A stretch of 64,000 nucleotides of DNA from positions 17,629,230 to 17,693,229 of the forward strand of contig NC_088677.1 in assembly GCF_950023065.1 (NCBI RefSeq). Direction: 5' to 3'. The position numbers were made by a program, and so were the translations under genes. The DNA is from Planococcus citri. Lineage: Eukaryota; Arthropoda; Insecta; Hemiptera; Pseudococcidae. Under the pieces are notes generated by a model. The model was not told the DNA's origin. It saw nothing but the letters and a program-made list of their open reading frames with translations, and made no database searches. This document shows, one piece after another, positions 51,501 to 62,424 of this stretch; position 1 is the stretch's first letter; each line of letters begins with the position of its first letter.

Positions 51501-54500
51501 TTTTTGGAAATTTTGACACCACAGAACTCTTTCTACAGTTTTCAAAGTAGAATTTTTCACAATTTTGACAAAAAAATATTATATTTTCAGGTGGTATGAT
51601 AAAAACTCCCTTTTTTTTGGCAATTTTCAAAAAAAAAAAAAATTGGAAATGTTGACACCACAGAACTCTTTCTACAGTTTTCAAAGTAGAATTTTTCACA
51701 ATTTTGGCAAAAAAAATAAATTTTCAGGTGGTATGATACAAACCCCTTTTTTGGCAATTTTGAAAAAAAAATGTTGAAACGAAAAAAATTTACAAAAAAT
51801 TAAAATTTTCAACAATTTTGCCCAAACTACCCAAAACATAAAACTTACGGGAAATCTTGTCAAAATAAAGTTTTTTTTCATTAGCAATTTTGACAAAAAC
51901 AAGGCCTGGCAATTTTTTTTTTCAAAGGGAATTTTGGTCTGTTTTTATATTTTTACAAAAAGTCCAATTTTTTGTCAATTTTGATCAAAAATTAATTTTT
52001 TGGTGGAATTGCGACAACAAAGCAAAGCTTCCTAGAAATTTGAGCGTTTCCTGCGATTTTTTCAATTTTGATAAAACAATTGGTTTTTTGGTAATTTTGA
52101 GAAAAAATTGGTCATTTTTACGGTACTTGCAAAGAAGTTGGATTTTCTGCAAATTTGACTCAAAAATGTAATATTTTTTCGTAATTTTGATAAAAATTGA
52201 TGAAAAAATTTTGCGATAAAAAAGCAAAACTTTATAAAAATTTTGGACAAAAAAAGGGTTTATTCCTCAATTTTGGCAAAAAAATTTTATGACAATTTTG
52301 ATTTTAAAAACCTGTTTTTTTTCGCAATTATTTAAAAAATAAATTCACAATTTTTTGGAAAAAGCTGAGTTTTTTGCAATTTTGGCAAAGAAAAAGTAAG
52401 ATTTTTCGGCAACTTTGATAAAACATTTTGTATTTTATTGTAATATTGACGGTGAAAGCAGGTTTTCGGCGACATAAATGCAAGATTTAGGGAATTTTAA
52501 ACCAAAAAAAGGGTGTTTTTTTCAATTTTTGACAATTTTAATCTTAAAAAGCCGAGTTTTTTGAGAATTTTGACTAAAAGTGGGCCCTTCTTTGCAATTT
52601 TTGGGGATCAAAAAAACAAGACTTTCTGAACATTTCGACCAAAAAGAATGTATCTACACTGATTTTTTTTAGCATTTTGACACCTCAACAGATTTTTCGG
52701 GGGGAAAAAACGTCACTTTTTGGACAAGTTTGACCAAAAACAGGTTCTCATTTTTTTTTTAAACGACCTTTTTGTAAATTTTGACACCAAAAACAGATTT
52801 TTTTGCTACCTCATTTTATAAAATTTTGATATTTTTGAAGAAATGGAATTTGCAAAAAATAAATTTAGCAATTGAAATTTTTTCCAGTGCTGCATTTTTA
52901 AACACATTTTTTTCATTCAATTTTTAAATTCTCCTGCCAGTTAGAAAAGGAACAAAACAGGCTGAGAAAATATCACACAAAATTTCTCAAAAAAAAAATA
53001 ATATCACGATTTTAAAAAATCTTACTGCATTTATATTCGTCACTGAGATCTCCACAATCATCTTTTCCGTTACAAACTAGGGATTCATTGATACATTTCT
53101 GGTTCTGGCACAAGAACATTTCGCTGGTACATTGTTGCGTATGATTTTCTGCAAATATTTCGCATACAAACGATTAAATTAAACAAAAACTTGGAATTTC
53201 ATACATTCTGAAGAAAAAAAATCTCACTTTCGCAAAGAGAATTATTAATATTTTCATCGGAATTATCGCCGCAGTCGTCTTTTCCGTCGCAAGTGACGCT
53301 CAAATGAACGCATTTTCCATTATTACACAAGAAATTAGGCGATTCGCAAATTCTACAGCTCGGTGGTTCGTCCGAATTATCTCCACAGTCGTTATCACCG
53401 TCGCAATAATACTCCTGTAATTCGATTCGTCGTCGTAAAATCCATATTTATATAAAAGTACCGATCCCTTACAACTACATAATGTACATTGTATACTTCT
53501 TACATTGAAAATACACTTCTTATTCAAACACATGAATTTATCCGGCGAACACTTCTCGTTCCAGTACGGTATACAATCTTGTTCAATTGATTCGTCGGAT
53601 CGATCATGGCAATCGAATTCTTTATCGCAGACCCAAGACCAAGGTATACATCTTCCGGTAGAATTACACTTGAATTCGGTATCCAGACACGTTCTAGCTT
53701 CGCAATTCTTTTCGTCAGATCCATCCGAACAATCTGCGATACTGTCACATTGCCACGTTCTCAAAATACATCCTTCTTTATTCTCACACGAGAAATGATC
53801 GCTGTTACAAGTGAAAGCTGAAAACATTCGGTATAGTAAAATGAGCATTTACGAATAGGAATTTAAACATTTTCAGCTTAAATAGTTGAACAATAAAAGT
53901 GTACTTACTGCAATTCATCTCGTCCGAAGATAACGAAGTTTCGGTAACATTATCTCCGCAATCGTTATCTCGATCACAGACCCAATTTTGAGGTATGCAT
54001 CGAGAATTTTTACACTTGAATTTATCAGGACCGCAAGAAAATGTCGAATTGGCGCCTGAAATTGAAATTTAATACGTGAAAATGATTTTTCAAATATTGA
54101 TCCCAGTGTTTTATGGAGTATAATTGTGATTGCATCCCCTCCCCCCACCACAATCCGATCCTTGATTTTGCTTTCCAACATAGGACTCACACGAAAATCG
54201 AAAGAGCACACAAAAATTCATCACCAACCAAATTTCAAGTGCTTATTTCGATATTTGGTTAATTTTTGAAAATTGAATTAAACCAAAAATGAGAAAAAAA
54301 ATCAAAATTTTACCACATTGACCTAGAAAGCTGAAATTTGGGATATATCCCAGTTTCGACCTGTCAAATCGATTGGAAATTGTTTCAAACCGTTTTGAGC
54401 AATTCTGGAGCCTCCAGCAGATTTTCGAAACTTGAAATTTCCACAACATTTCATCAAATGAAGTTGGAAATCCGAAATTTACTATCAAGTAAATTGCTGA

Positions 54501-57500
54501 CGAGTTAGGTCATTTTAGAGCCTCCAGCAACTGTTTGAAAATTCTTGGAGCCTCCAGTATATTTTTGAAACTTGAAATTTCCACAACATTTCATCAAATG
54601 CAGTTGGAAATCCGAAATTTATCCTGCAAACTAATTTTAATATGCTTTGAAGTTGACTACAGGTAAATTTCAAGTCGTTTTGGAGTCTCCAGCTACTTTT
54701 CGGAAATTACTGGAGCCTCCAGCAAATTTTTCAACGATCCAAATTTCTATGAAATTTTACCAAACAGAGCTGGAAATCCGAAATTCACTGTATTTTGTTG
54801 AAATTTCAAGTTTCAAAAATTTACTGGAAGCTCCAGTAATTTCCAAAAAGTTGCTAGGGCTCCAAAACGACTTGATAGCGTGTTAAAATTGGAGTCCAGG
54901 GTGAATTCTGGATTTCCAACTCTGTTTGGTCAAATTTTATGAAAATTTTGACCGTTGAAAAATCTGATGGAGGCTTCTTCACAAATTTCCAAAAATTCGC
55001 TGGAGGCTCCAAAATGACTTGAAATCTACCAACAGTCGACTTCATAGCGTATTAAAATTATTTTACGGAATGAATTTTGGCTTTCCAACTGCATTCGATG
55101 AAATGTTGTGGAAATTTCAACTTTCAAAAATCGACTGGAGGTTCCAAGAATTTTCAAAAATTCTCGGAGGATCTAAAATGAATTAAACTTGCCAGCAGTC
55201 GACTTAATAGCGTGTTTAAGTTGAAGTGCAACGCGAATTTCAGATTTTCAACTTCATTCGATGTAATTTTGTGGAAATTTCAAGTTTCAAAAATCTGCTG
55301 GAGGCTCCAGAATTGCTCAAAACGGCTTGAAACTATTTCCAATCGATTTGGCAGGTCGAAAATAGGATATAAGTTAAATTTCAGCTTTCTAGGACAATCT
55401 GGTAAAATTTTGATTTTTTTCTCAAATTTGATTTTCAAAAATTCAGCAAAAATCAAAAAATGTACTCCAGCACTTATAATTTTGACTGGTGATATATTTT
55501 TGCATGCACTTTCGATCTGGCTTTGTCCAGTTCAGAAAATTTTGTGCGAGTCCTATGTCGGAAAGCAAAATCAGCGATTTCGGCTGCCCTGTCAAGTGTC
55601 AATCAAAATGGCCGCCATTTTGTTATTTGAATCAACTTTTTTTCAGCAAGCTTGCTTTAAAATGTTCCTGAGGATGTCTCCTTTACGAAAAAAGTAGTCC
55701 CGGAGAAACGTCAGGATCAGGAAGGGGGAGGGTGCAATTACTCCATATTTATATTCCACACGCCGGATCAAACGAATTTACCTTCTCTGTCGCAATTAAC
55801 TTCGTCGCTATTATCACCACAGTCGTTATCTCCGTCGCAAAGCCACTGCTGATGAATACAGATGGACGTTGTATTACACGGTATTCCTTTTCCAACTGGT
55901 AACTTGCTACAATTGATGGCTACAGAGATGAAATACAACATGAATACTCGGATCGTATTTGAGAATTTGAAATGAATAATAAATCAAGCTCGAGCATGCT
56001 TACGGCAGTTATTTTCATCCGAGTAATCCATACAATCTCTATCTCCATTACACCGTAATGGGTTCGGTATACATTCGCCGCTACCGCATCTGAATTCGTA
56101 TTCTTTGCAAGGGCAATCTAATTCATCCGATTCGTCCATACAATCAGAGAACGAATTGCATCTGAGGTTATTTTTAAGGCAACGGTTATGATCACAGGCA
56201 AAAAATCCTTGACGACATTTTCTTTTACCTGAAATATAAATTTTGATTTAGACGCAAAATTAAAATTTTTTCAACATTTTAAAATGCTAAAAATTACTTA
56301 CTGCAATAAATCGGATCTTCGTCGGATTTATCGATACAGTGCGAAACTCCATCGCAGGTTACTTCGTAAGGAATGCATTGTTTCTCGGAACGGCAGGTAA
56401 ATTGATCGTCGGCACATTTAGGGCTAGATAGACTGCTGCTACCGCAACGATAACCATCTTCTAAGAGCCTTCTGCCTTCTCTACATTTACATACGACCGA
56501 TCCGGTTACATCTGTTTGACAGATATCTTCGCAACCGCCGTTCAAAAAGTGGCATTTATTAGCATCGCCTGGAACATAAAATTACTCAGATTACAAGTTG
56601 AACCACATCGGAGAGAAATTTCATAAACATTTATATAAATCTATTTACAAGAACGTGATGAATTCGATACAGCGATAATACCCATCGGTCTGGAGGCTGA
56701 TCGAAGCTTGATGGCGTTTTCTCCGGTATATTTATCGCATCTCATCACCGACTGCATTACCCAATCCGTCCAAAATAGGTAATCTCCGAATATAGCCAAA
56801 CCAAAGGTATGAGGTGGGGCTGCATTAGGGATTATCTACCAAAAAAAAAAAACAAACACCACATTTATTAATACGCAGTTTTGAATTACAATACTCACGA
56901 TAGGAACTGAATTCTTCGACTTACCACTCTTTTAGAACCATCGTATTCGCAATGTTCGATTTTATCCATTCTGGCATCAGCCCAGTATAATTTTTTAGCA
57001 GCGTGATCCAAGATGATGGCATTAGGCATGATTATATCGGAGGTAATGATCGATTCGACATTGTAACCGTTGGCGAACGAACGTTGTATACAGGGTTTTT
57101 CACTGTTCCAATTCGTCCAGTAGACTTTCCTGTGAATTGGATTTTTTTTACAAGAAATTATATCACAAATTGAACGGAAATCATTATAAAAAACAATAAA
57201 AAATTTCGGTCTATTATTTGCACTTACATTTCGCAACTATCAATATCAATTCCACGAGGTTTATCCTGAGTGCTGAGTCGAACCACGATTTCAGGTTTGG
57301 TCGAATTTCCATACGGTTTGAACTTATTGATAGTCGCGTTACTATTACAAGTCCAAAATAGCCATTTTTCACTCGGCTCGAAAACTATTCCTTCCACTAA
57401 TCCGACACCTGTACAAAAAAACAACAAGAAAATTAACATTAATTTCAAAACTTTAATTCAAAAATTGTTGTCCAAAGTCCAAACTAGAAAAAGTGCTCTG

Positions 57501-60500
57501 GAAACTGAAAACAGAGGGCATGAGGGGGGAGGAGGAGGGAGAAAGTAGGCATTTCGTAGGGATACGTTGGACATGAGAGAAAATAAGTATTTCAAATTTT
57601 TGAGTCGAAACAGTAGCGAACTGGAACCTCAAAATAACCTTATACCAAAGTTGTCTGAGGGTAAAGGGGAGGGGGGGGGGGTAATCATTATTTTTAAAAC
57701 CCGGCTTGCGACCCATCAAAATAAGTTAAAATTTCGCGAGAACAACGAAATTGCTAGTGGTTTTCTATTTTGAACACTTACAAAAAAATTTGGACTCAAA
57801 ATTTCACCAAAAATGAAAAAAAATTAACAATCAACACGCAACCTAACCAAGTAGGTTGAAATTTCACGAGAAAAATGAAAATGCCAGTGATTTTCTTTCT
57901 TGACCACTTCTAAAAAATCTTGAGCCCCAAAATATCATCAAAATCATCATGTGACCTATCAAAGAAAGTTGAAATTTCACGAGAAAAACGAAAATGCCAC
58001 AGAATTTCTTTTTTGACCACTTCTAAAAAATCTAGAGCCACAAAATTTCATCAGATATGAAAAAAAAAAAGAAATGAAAAATCATCATGTGACTTATCAA
58101 AAGAAGTTGAAATTTTTTGACCAAAAACAAATTCTTGTGCTTTTTTTTGACCTCTTACAAAAAATTTTGGGTAAAAAATTCCATCATTTTTTTTTTTTAA
58201 ATGTAAAATCGTCATGTGACCAATCAATGTAGGTTTACATTTCTTGAAAAAAGAAAAAATCCAATGATTTCTACTTTAAAAAAATTTGGAGCTCAAAAAT
58301 TCATCAAACTCGAAAAAAAACGAAAAATTGCCATACAACCGATCACTCCATAAGTTGAAATTTTTCGAGAGAAATGAAACTGCCAGTTCTTTTTTGACCA
58401 CTTTCTAAAAAATTTGGCCTCAAAATTTTATCAAATTTGGAAAAAATTGAAAAATTAACAATACAAGTGACCTAACCATGGTAGATTGAAATTTCACGAA
58501 AATGAAGAAAGTGCCCGTGGTTTTATTTTTTGACCACTTCCAAAAAATTTTGGAACCAGAATTTCGTCAAAAAAACCAATTTCAGTGACTTTTTTGACCT
58601 CTTACGAAAAATTCCATTTTCGAAAAACTAATTTAAAATCGTCATGTAACCTATCAAAGTAGGTTAAAATTTCTTGAAAAAAAACGAAAATTTCTGTGAT
58701 TTTCTTTTTTGACCACTTTTGAAAATATTGGAGTCCAAAATTTCATCGAATTTGAAAAAAAAAATTGAAAAACCTACACGCAACGTAGACCTACTTGGAA
58801 TGAGGGTTAAAATTTTATGAAAAAAAACATTGATTTTATTTTTAGCACAGTTACAAAAGGATTTGGGCTGATATGTTCATTCATAAATGATAAAAAAAAT
58901 TGGTAAATTGGTTTTTTTTTCAAAGATGACATTTTGAGCCCAATTTTCTTAAAAGTAGTCAAAAATAAAATTACTGGCAATTTTTGTTTTTCTCGTGAAT
59001 TTTCAACTTCATATGTTGATTTTTCAAATTTTTTTTTCAAATTTGATGAGATTTTAGGCCCTCAACATATTTTCAAAAATGACCAAAAAAATAAATCACT
59101 AGCATATTTCATTTCTCTCAAAAAATTTTAGCTCAAGTAGGTATATTGATAGACAGTAAGACAAATTTTTTCAGATTTGGTGAAGTTTTGAGCAAAAAAT
59201 CTTTCGTAGTAAGTGATCGAAAAAAAATTGATGGTGATTTTTTTATTATCATTTTATTTTCAAATGTGAAGAAATTCCGACCACAAAATTTTTTTGAAAA
59301 TACCAGAGAGTCGAAAATGTAAACCACTAGCATTTTCATTTCTCTCGGAAAATTTTAAGACAATTTTTTATTTTTTGTTTTTTTTAATTTGATGACATTT
59401 TGAGCTCAGAATTTTTTTGTAAAAATCACTGGAATTTTTGTTTTTTTTTTCAAGAAATTTTACCCTACATTAATAAGTTGCCTGTTGATCTATCAATTTT
59501 TTTCAAAGATAAAATTTTAAGCCCTAATTTTCTTGGAAAAAAGTTTTCGAATTTTTTTTCAAATTTTTGATAAAATTTTGAGCCCAAAAATTTTTGCAAG
59601 TGTCCAAAAAAGAAATCAGTTGAATTTTTGTTCTGCTCGATAAATATTAGCTTTCGTTGATTGGTCACATGATAATTTATTTTCTCAAATTTGATGAAAT
59701 TTTGGACCCAAATTTTTTTAGAAACTGTAAAAAAAGAAAATCACTAGAATTTTCGTTGTTCTCTAGAAATTTCAACTTATTTTGATAGGTCGCAATACGA
59801 CTTTTCAAAAATCGCAGGCAACAACTTTTATTACGAAGTACGAAATACCAATTCTCTTTTTCCCCTCAAAATTACCCACTCAATGAACACTTTTTCATAT
59901 ATGTATGTACTTGGACTCTAGACTTTGGGTAAATGGCTCATAACGTTGGAAACTTACGATCAGCAATGATACGATGACTGGAACCATTGAAGTAGACAGA
60001 ATTAATCGTACTCCTCTGTATATCCGAATAAAATAACAATGATCGAGAATAGTCGTAAGTTAATCCAATTGTATTCAACATATTAGTTTTAGACGAAATG
60101 ATCGCGTACGGAGGATTCATGTCTTCGGTATCGGTGATGTGAATACTGTCGATATGCGTGATTCCAGAATACATGAGGAATGTATCGTAGGCTGAAATGA
60201 AATACGCAGCATAATAATTCACGATTCCAGATCTAATTTTTTTAAGGTAGATTTTCAAAAAAATTCATTCACAAGGTAACTCACGTTTACACGATTTTCC
60301 ATCCGAATCGACGACCGAATACGTACAATTGCAAATCGCTTTCGTGCCATCGAACAAACACAATTCGCTGCAGCCTCCGTTATCTATGGCGCAAGGATTC
60401 GAGCCTTTTTGACGTTTTTCCGAAAATATAACGATGTCACGTAACGAATCACCGACTCCGTTGATGATATCTTGATAATCCGATACATTTTTCAAAGATG

Positions 60501-61533
60501 CTACTTTCAAGCTGCCGTGATTATGTAATCTAAACACATAAAAAGAGATTATAAATTATCAAAAGACTTTTACGACAGGTAAATTTAGCTAATTTAGGGT
60601 AAAAATATCCAAACGTAACTTACACATCGATCCAGTATAAGCTTTTATTATAAACGACTAAACCAGCTGGAGTGATTCGCGATTCTCTAAGCATTAGTTT
60701 CTTATCACTACCGTCGTATCTGACTCCATAAATACTATTCGTCTCGCACCAATACAGCATTTGATTCTAAAATCGATTCGGATTATAAATCACCATCTAA
60801 ATAACTAATTATTACCTTCGACTCTTCATCATACATACTTCGTAATCTAATGTTATATCGTTGATATTGGATTTCGTCTCATTGACAACGATTTGTTTAT
60901 TAGTACCGCTCAGAGTAGCTTTTCTGATACGTTTAACGTCACCGCCTTCATTCCAAAACATCAGTCCATGGATAGGATCAACGGCAATGAAAATAGGCTT
61001 ATCGTTGTTCGTGTAAACCAATACTTTTCTGTGGGTGCCATTCAATCGACTAACTTCGATTACGTGAAGTCGTGGATCAGTCCAGTAAATATTACCGGCT
61101 ATCCAGTCGACCGCGATGCCTGAAAATCACCAGTCGAAATTAGAGAATATTCTGCAATTCGTATCGTCGATAATTTCGATTTCGAGGTGTCTTACCAGCC
61201 AACCAATCTGTTTGGGTGGTATCGTGGTTGGGTAAACCGATAATAGTCTCACGTTGTGACCCGTCTCTTTTGATACGAGTAATAGTACCATGGTCGCTGT
61301 CAGCCCAATACAAATAATCTTCCTCTGCGCGGAAAAAAGTGATTAGAAAATCGTACAAATTGAGTAATAATCCGTTATCGATCAATAAAACTAACTGGCA
61401 TGGAAATCCACACTGGAAGCCATCGAAATATGCGAAATCGGAGCAAGAATATTTTCCGTCTGGTTTACAGTTGAATTCATGGTGATGCCTTTGATTTCCC
61501 AGTGAATCGAATACAAGATGAATTCTTTAATAC
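33192..61533 (-). CDS. LRP1: LDL-receptor-related protein 1 (LRP1), 3' 41 exons, partial at 5' end
   Basis: Giant type I endocytic receptor that binds many ligands and is internalised through clathrin-coated pits. Exons in transcript order: 61533-61396, 61324-61196, 61119-60839, 60766-60624, 60529-60285, 60191-59958, 57408-57228, 57129-56925, 56835-56649, 56568-56302, 56228-56004, 55919-55782, 54055-53909, 53817-53504, 53414-53228, 53148-53026, 50898-50650, 50556-50351, 50270-50077, 49988-49771, 49679-49485, 49406-49204, 49132-48821, 48747-48488, 48405-48304, 44322-44179, 44061-43852, 43750-43422, 43346-43072, 42912-42728, 42635-42412, 42338-42162, 41957-41830, 41738-41609, 41519-41371, 38577-38472, 38340-38115, 38031-37789, 37346-37158, 33563-33440, 33359-33192. 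All junctions are AG/GT and all phases agree, giving 2,695 codons plus stop. Propeller, EGF and LDLa order, with clusters of 10 and 11 LDLa repeats before the membrane, is that of LRP1 rather than LRP2 or a vitellogenin receptor. The N-terminal part, including clusters I and II, lies beyond the right edge. Confidence 0.95.
33600..34900. repeat. Degenerate tile array in the last long LRP1 intron
   Basis: Loose repeats of about 110-120 bp contain gggttgaaattttta, ttgagcggttttgaag and acattttgatcgatcgcg-type words, akin to arrays C and E. Strongly diverged. No gene. Confidence 0.5.
35060..36285. repeat. GACCTTGAGAGGCCAGACAG minisatellite, major block
   Basis: About 1.2 kb of degenerate units of about 30-31 nt (gggtcaatgaccttgagagg then cagacagacg) in the LRP1 intron before exon 40. 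A longer segment is itself duplicated (around 35335-35520 and 35677-35860). It is less AT-rich than the surrounding intron. Confidence 0.75.
36480..37080. repeat. TTGCCAAAAA-type array in an LRP1 intron
   Basis: A short stretch of the loose 30-35 nt units (caaaattgccaaaaagc...), fading into non-repeated sequence before exon 39. Confidence 0.5.
37158..41957 (-). CDS. LRP1: LRP1 exons 33-39: juxtamembrane EGF repeats and transmembrane helix
   Basis: About seven complete EGF repeats are spread over exons 34-39, with split modules at 35/36, 36/37, 37/38 and 38/39. Exon 33 appears to hold only the second half of an EGF: three cysteines plus the first residue of exon 34, lacking the first two of the usual six. 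Exon 39 finishes the last EGF ([10 protein letters not shown]), adds a short spacer, and encodes a membrane helix starting [20 protein letters not shown], followed by the stop-transfer residues SHRR. The intron between exons 35 and 36 (38578-41370) is 2.8 kb of degenerate repeats. Confidence 0.91.
39060..40715. repeat. TTGCCAAAAA-type array with polarity flips
   Basis: From 39060 to about 39630 the units read caaaaattgt-aaaa-tctcg; from about 39640 to 40020 they read in the opposite sense (ttttggaatttttgacaaaa), then flip back. Lies in the LRP1 intron before exon 36. Confidence 0.6.
40720..41040. repeat. GACCTTGAGAGGCCAGACAG minisatellite, second block
   Basis: About ten degenerate units of the same family as 35060-36285, in the intron before LRP1 exon 36. 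The two blocks sit in different introns of the same gene, in the same orientation. Confidence 0.7.
42162..43346 (-). CDS. LRP1: LRP1 exons 29-32: membrane-proximal beta-propeller
   Basis: The last propeller reads VFWTN (exon 29), VYWIE after SVAVDWIS (exon 30), LFWSE and LYWVD (exon 31), and a final degenerate blade with [10 protein letters not shown] (exon 32). In vertebrate LRP1 this propeller contains the RHRR furin site that yields the 515 and 85 kDa chains. The corresponding part of exon 29, between the VFWTN blade and exon 30, has no R-x-[KR]-R sequence, so this receptor may stay a single chain or be cut elsewhere. Confidence 0.9.
43422..49406 (-). CDS. LRP1: LRP1 exons 22-28: LDLa cluster IV, eleven ligand-binding repeats, then EGF
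   Basis: Eleven LDLa repeats can be counted from the end of exon 22 to exon 28, followed by an EGF ending at the splice after CHATG. Clusters II and IV are the main ligand-binding sites of vertebrate LRP1, and its cluster IV also has eleven repeats. Several introns split a repeat (22/23, 23/24, 24/25, 25/26, 26/27, 27/28), with phases 0 and 2. The 4.0 kb intron between exons 25 and 26 (44323-48303) carries the 29-bp minisatellite and a foldback insertion. A splice error there would break repeat 7. Confidence 0.93.
44400..44830. repeat. GAGCGAAGCGAGGGC repeat
   Basis: Three copies of a gcgaagcgagg-g-aaaag word at about 44445, 44610 and 44790, spaced about 165-180 bp, within the intron after LRP1 exon 25. 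Tandem units with a conserved G-rich core and AT-rich filler. Confidence 0.5.
45185..47224. repeat. 29-bp minisatellite with a hairpin in each unit
   Basis: Around 57 units in 45225-46870, of the form CACTGATTCAAAACAGTG + TCTGTTTCAAA (29 nt), grading into longer, diverged units with gggtctgaaaacaccca up to 47224 and again at 48116-48245. CACTG and CAGTG can pair in each unit. A segment with distinctive variant units recurs 439 bp apart (45441 and 45880). It fills half of the intron between LRP1 exons 25 and 26. Confidence 0.9.
47225..48115. mobile_element. Foldback element D inserted in the 29-bp minisatellite
   Basis: Two arms of about 0.43 kb mirror around about 47667 (ccatctattttcaaaactgg), sharing tttgaacgggaccgcgattt and ctcaaatgtggataaac. 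Minisatellite-type sequence resumes after it, so it inserted into the array. Its inner part resembles the duplicated block at 8233-8742 (tcaaatgtggataa, gatttttagc-gccc). Confidence 0.82.
49204..50898 (-). CDS. LRP1: LRP1 exons 17-22: EGF pair, third propeller, EGF, start of cluster IV
   Basis: Exon 17 holds two EGF repeats; the second starts with the calcium-binding signature DVNEC. Exons 18-21 form the propeller: LYWSE, LYWCD with [34 protein letters not shown], and VFWTDWES. Exon 22 encodes the closing EGF (NNGGCKALC) and the first half of the first LDLa repeat of cluster IV ([18 protein letters not shown]). This stretch is the closest match to vertebrate LRP1 in the window, including the phrase NPDGLAVDW in exon 19. 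Confidence 0.94.
51050..53025. repeat. TTTTGGCAATTTTGAC-type array in an LRP1 intron
   Basis: The intron between exons 16 and 17 is mostly loose units such as ttttttgcaattttggcaaaaaa, with a direct repeat of about 120 bp (the gacaccacagaactctttctacag word at about 51515 and 51653). A poly-C run is at about 51070. Confidence 0.6.
53026..56568 (-). CDS. LRP1: LRP1 exons 10-16: LDLa cluster III, ten ligand-binding repeats
   Basis: Ten cysteine-rich LDLa modules run from the end of exon 10 to exon 16, most with the calcium-binding pattern D-x-D-C-x-D-x-S-D-E before the last cysteine. Exons 11 and 14 each hold about two modules, exon 12 one, exon 13 one, and the module shared by exons 14 and 15 is split by a phase-0 intron. 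The fifth module (exon 13) has seven extra residues between DCGDN and SDE. Ten repeats is also the size of vertebrate cluster III. The intron between exons 12 and 13 carries a foldback element of 1.6 kb. Confidence 0.93.
54112..55765. mobile_element. Foldback element A2, in an LRP1 intron
   Basis: Same family as the element at 8743-10689: it shares the terminal region (gtgcaattactcc, cgggac-actttttt, aaatggc-gccattttg, gacctgtcaa) and the cctccagcagatttt tiles. Both arms lie in the intron between LRP1 exons 12 and 13. It is more diverged, so probably older or from another subfamily. Confidence 0.8.
56302..60191 (-). CDS. LRP1: LRP1 exons 6-10: second beta-propeller, EGF and first LDLa of cluster III
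   Basis: Exon 6 starts the propeller (LLFYSD blade). Exon 7 has LFWTC, exon 8 VYWTN and LYWAD, and exon 9 LFWTD. Exon 10 encodes an EGF (NGGCEDIC) and then the first LDLa module of cluster III, ending [12 protein letters not shown]. The intron between exons 6 and 7 (57409-59957) is swollen by a foldback-like repeat. Some blades deviate from YWTD, which is common in LRP1 propellers. Confidence 0.93.
57706..59795. repeat. Foldback-like array E in an LRP1 intron
   Basis: Units of about 110-130 bp (gacctatcaaagtaggttgaaatttc ... tgaccacttctaaaaaa) run in one direction up to about 58800 and in the opposite direction after that. The outer ends are complementary (gcgacccatcaaaataagtt and its inverse). 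The core word is shared with foldback C. No coding frame. Confidence 0.65.
60285..61533 (-). CDS. LRP1: LRP1 exons 1-5 of the window: beta-propeller plus EGF
   Basis: Five exons encode one six-bladed YWTD propeller and its closing EGF repeat. Visible blade motifs are LYWADS (exon 2), IYWTD followed by VIEVSRLNG (exon 3), and LYWCE and LYWID (exon 4). Exon 5 ends in an EGF starting [12 protein letters not shown]. The first exon opens in phase after one borrowed base (residues begin IKEFILYS), so at least one more exon lies upstream. No upstream exon was found between 61534 and 64000. In LRP receptors these propellers release ligand at acid pH. Confidence 0.93.
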
Positions 61534-61599
61534 CTGTTGAAATGAAATAGTATTTTAAATATTTGTTCGTCAAAATGAGCCTCGTTTTGGTCGTTTTAA

Positions 61600-62424
61600 T
61601 GAAAGACAACGTTTTTTTTCTAAAATAACTCAAGTCTCGCTTTTTACCCAAAATTGTTTTTTTTTGCCAGAAATTGCAAAAATTGACTGTCAGGAATTGT
61701 CAAAATGTATCTTTTTTTTGTTTATAGTTTCCAAGAACCTTTTTGCAAAAATTTTAAAAAATTCTCCTTGTTTGAAATTTGTCAATGATTCTCGTATTTC
61801 AGCAAAATTGCAAAGCCTTGCTTTTTTCTTTGTTTGTTTTTTGTTTTTTTTTTTGAAAACATGTAAATTTTCTAAAACAATTTTTTCAAAAGAAAAATGA
61901 AATGGTCAGATTTGAAGTTTTCTCGAGAACGTAGAAACAACATGGAAAAAACCCAAAAAGCTCTGAAAAAAATTTTTTAAACAAAAAAAACCGATTAAAA
62001 CAGGACTTTGTTTAAAACACGACGTTTGTCGTAATTCAACACACGTTTTTTTTTTTACCAACCTGCCTTTTTAGCAGAAGTTTTCAAAAATTACAAAAAA
62101 GTAATTTCTTCACCATGTCACAAATGAACTCGCTGTTTTGACAAAATTGTAAAAAAAATGATTCTTTTGCCGATGATTTCCCAAAATTGTCAGATTCTTG
62201 CTTTTTGGCAAAAATTTTTCATCTTTAGCAAATTTGCCAAGAGTTCTTGTTTTTGATTTTTTTCAAATTTTTTTCGCAAGTCTCGCTTTTTTGCCAAAAA
62301 TCTACCAAACAATGTCCTTTTTCTGAAATTATTGATGTCTTGCTTTTTTCCCAAAAATTATGTTTTTTTGGCCCGAAATTACGAACATTCTCACTTGATT
62401 GCCAAAAATTGTCAATTCGTAGAA
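61600..62424. repeat. TTGCCAAAAA-type array upstream of LRP1 exon 1
   Basis: Loose units with ttttgccaaaaattg and tctcgctttt. No exon found in it. Confidence 0.55.
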
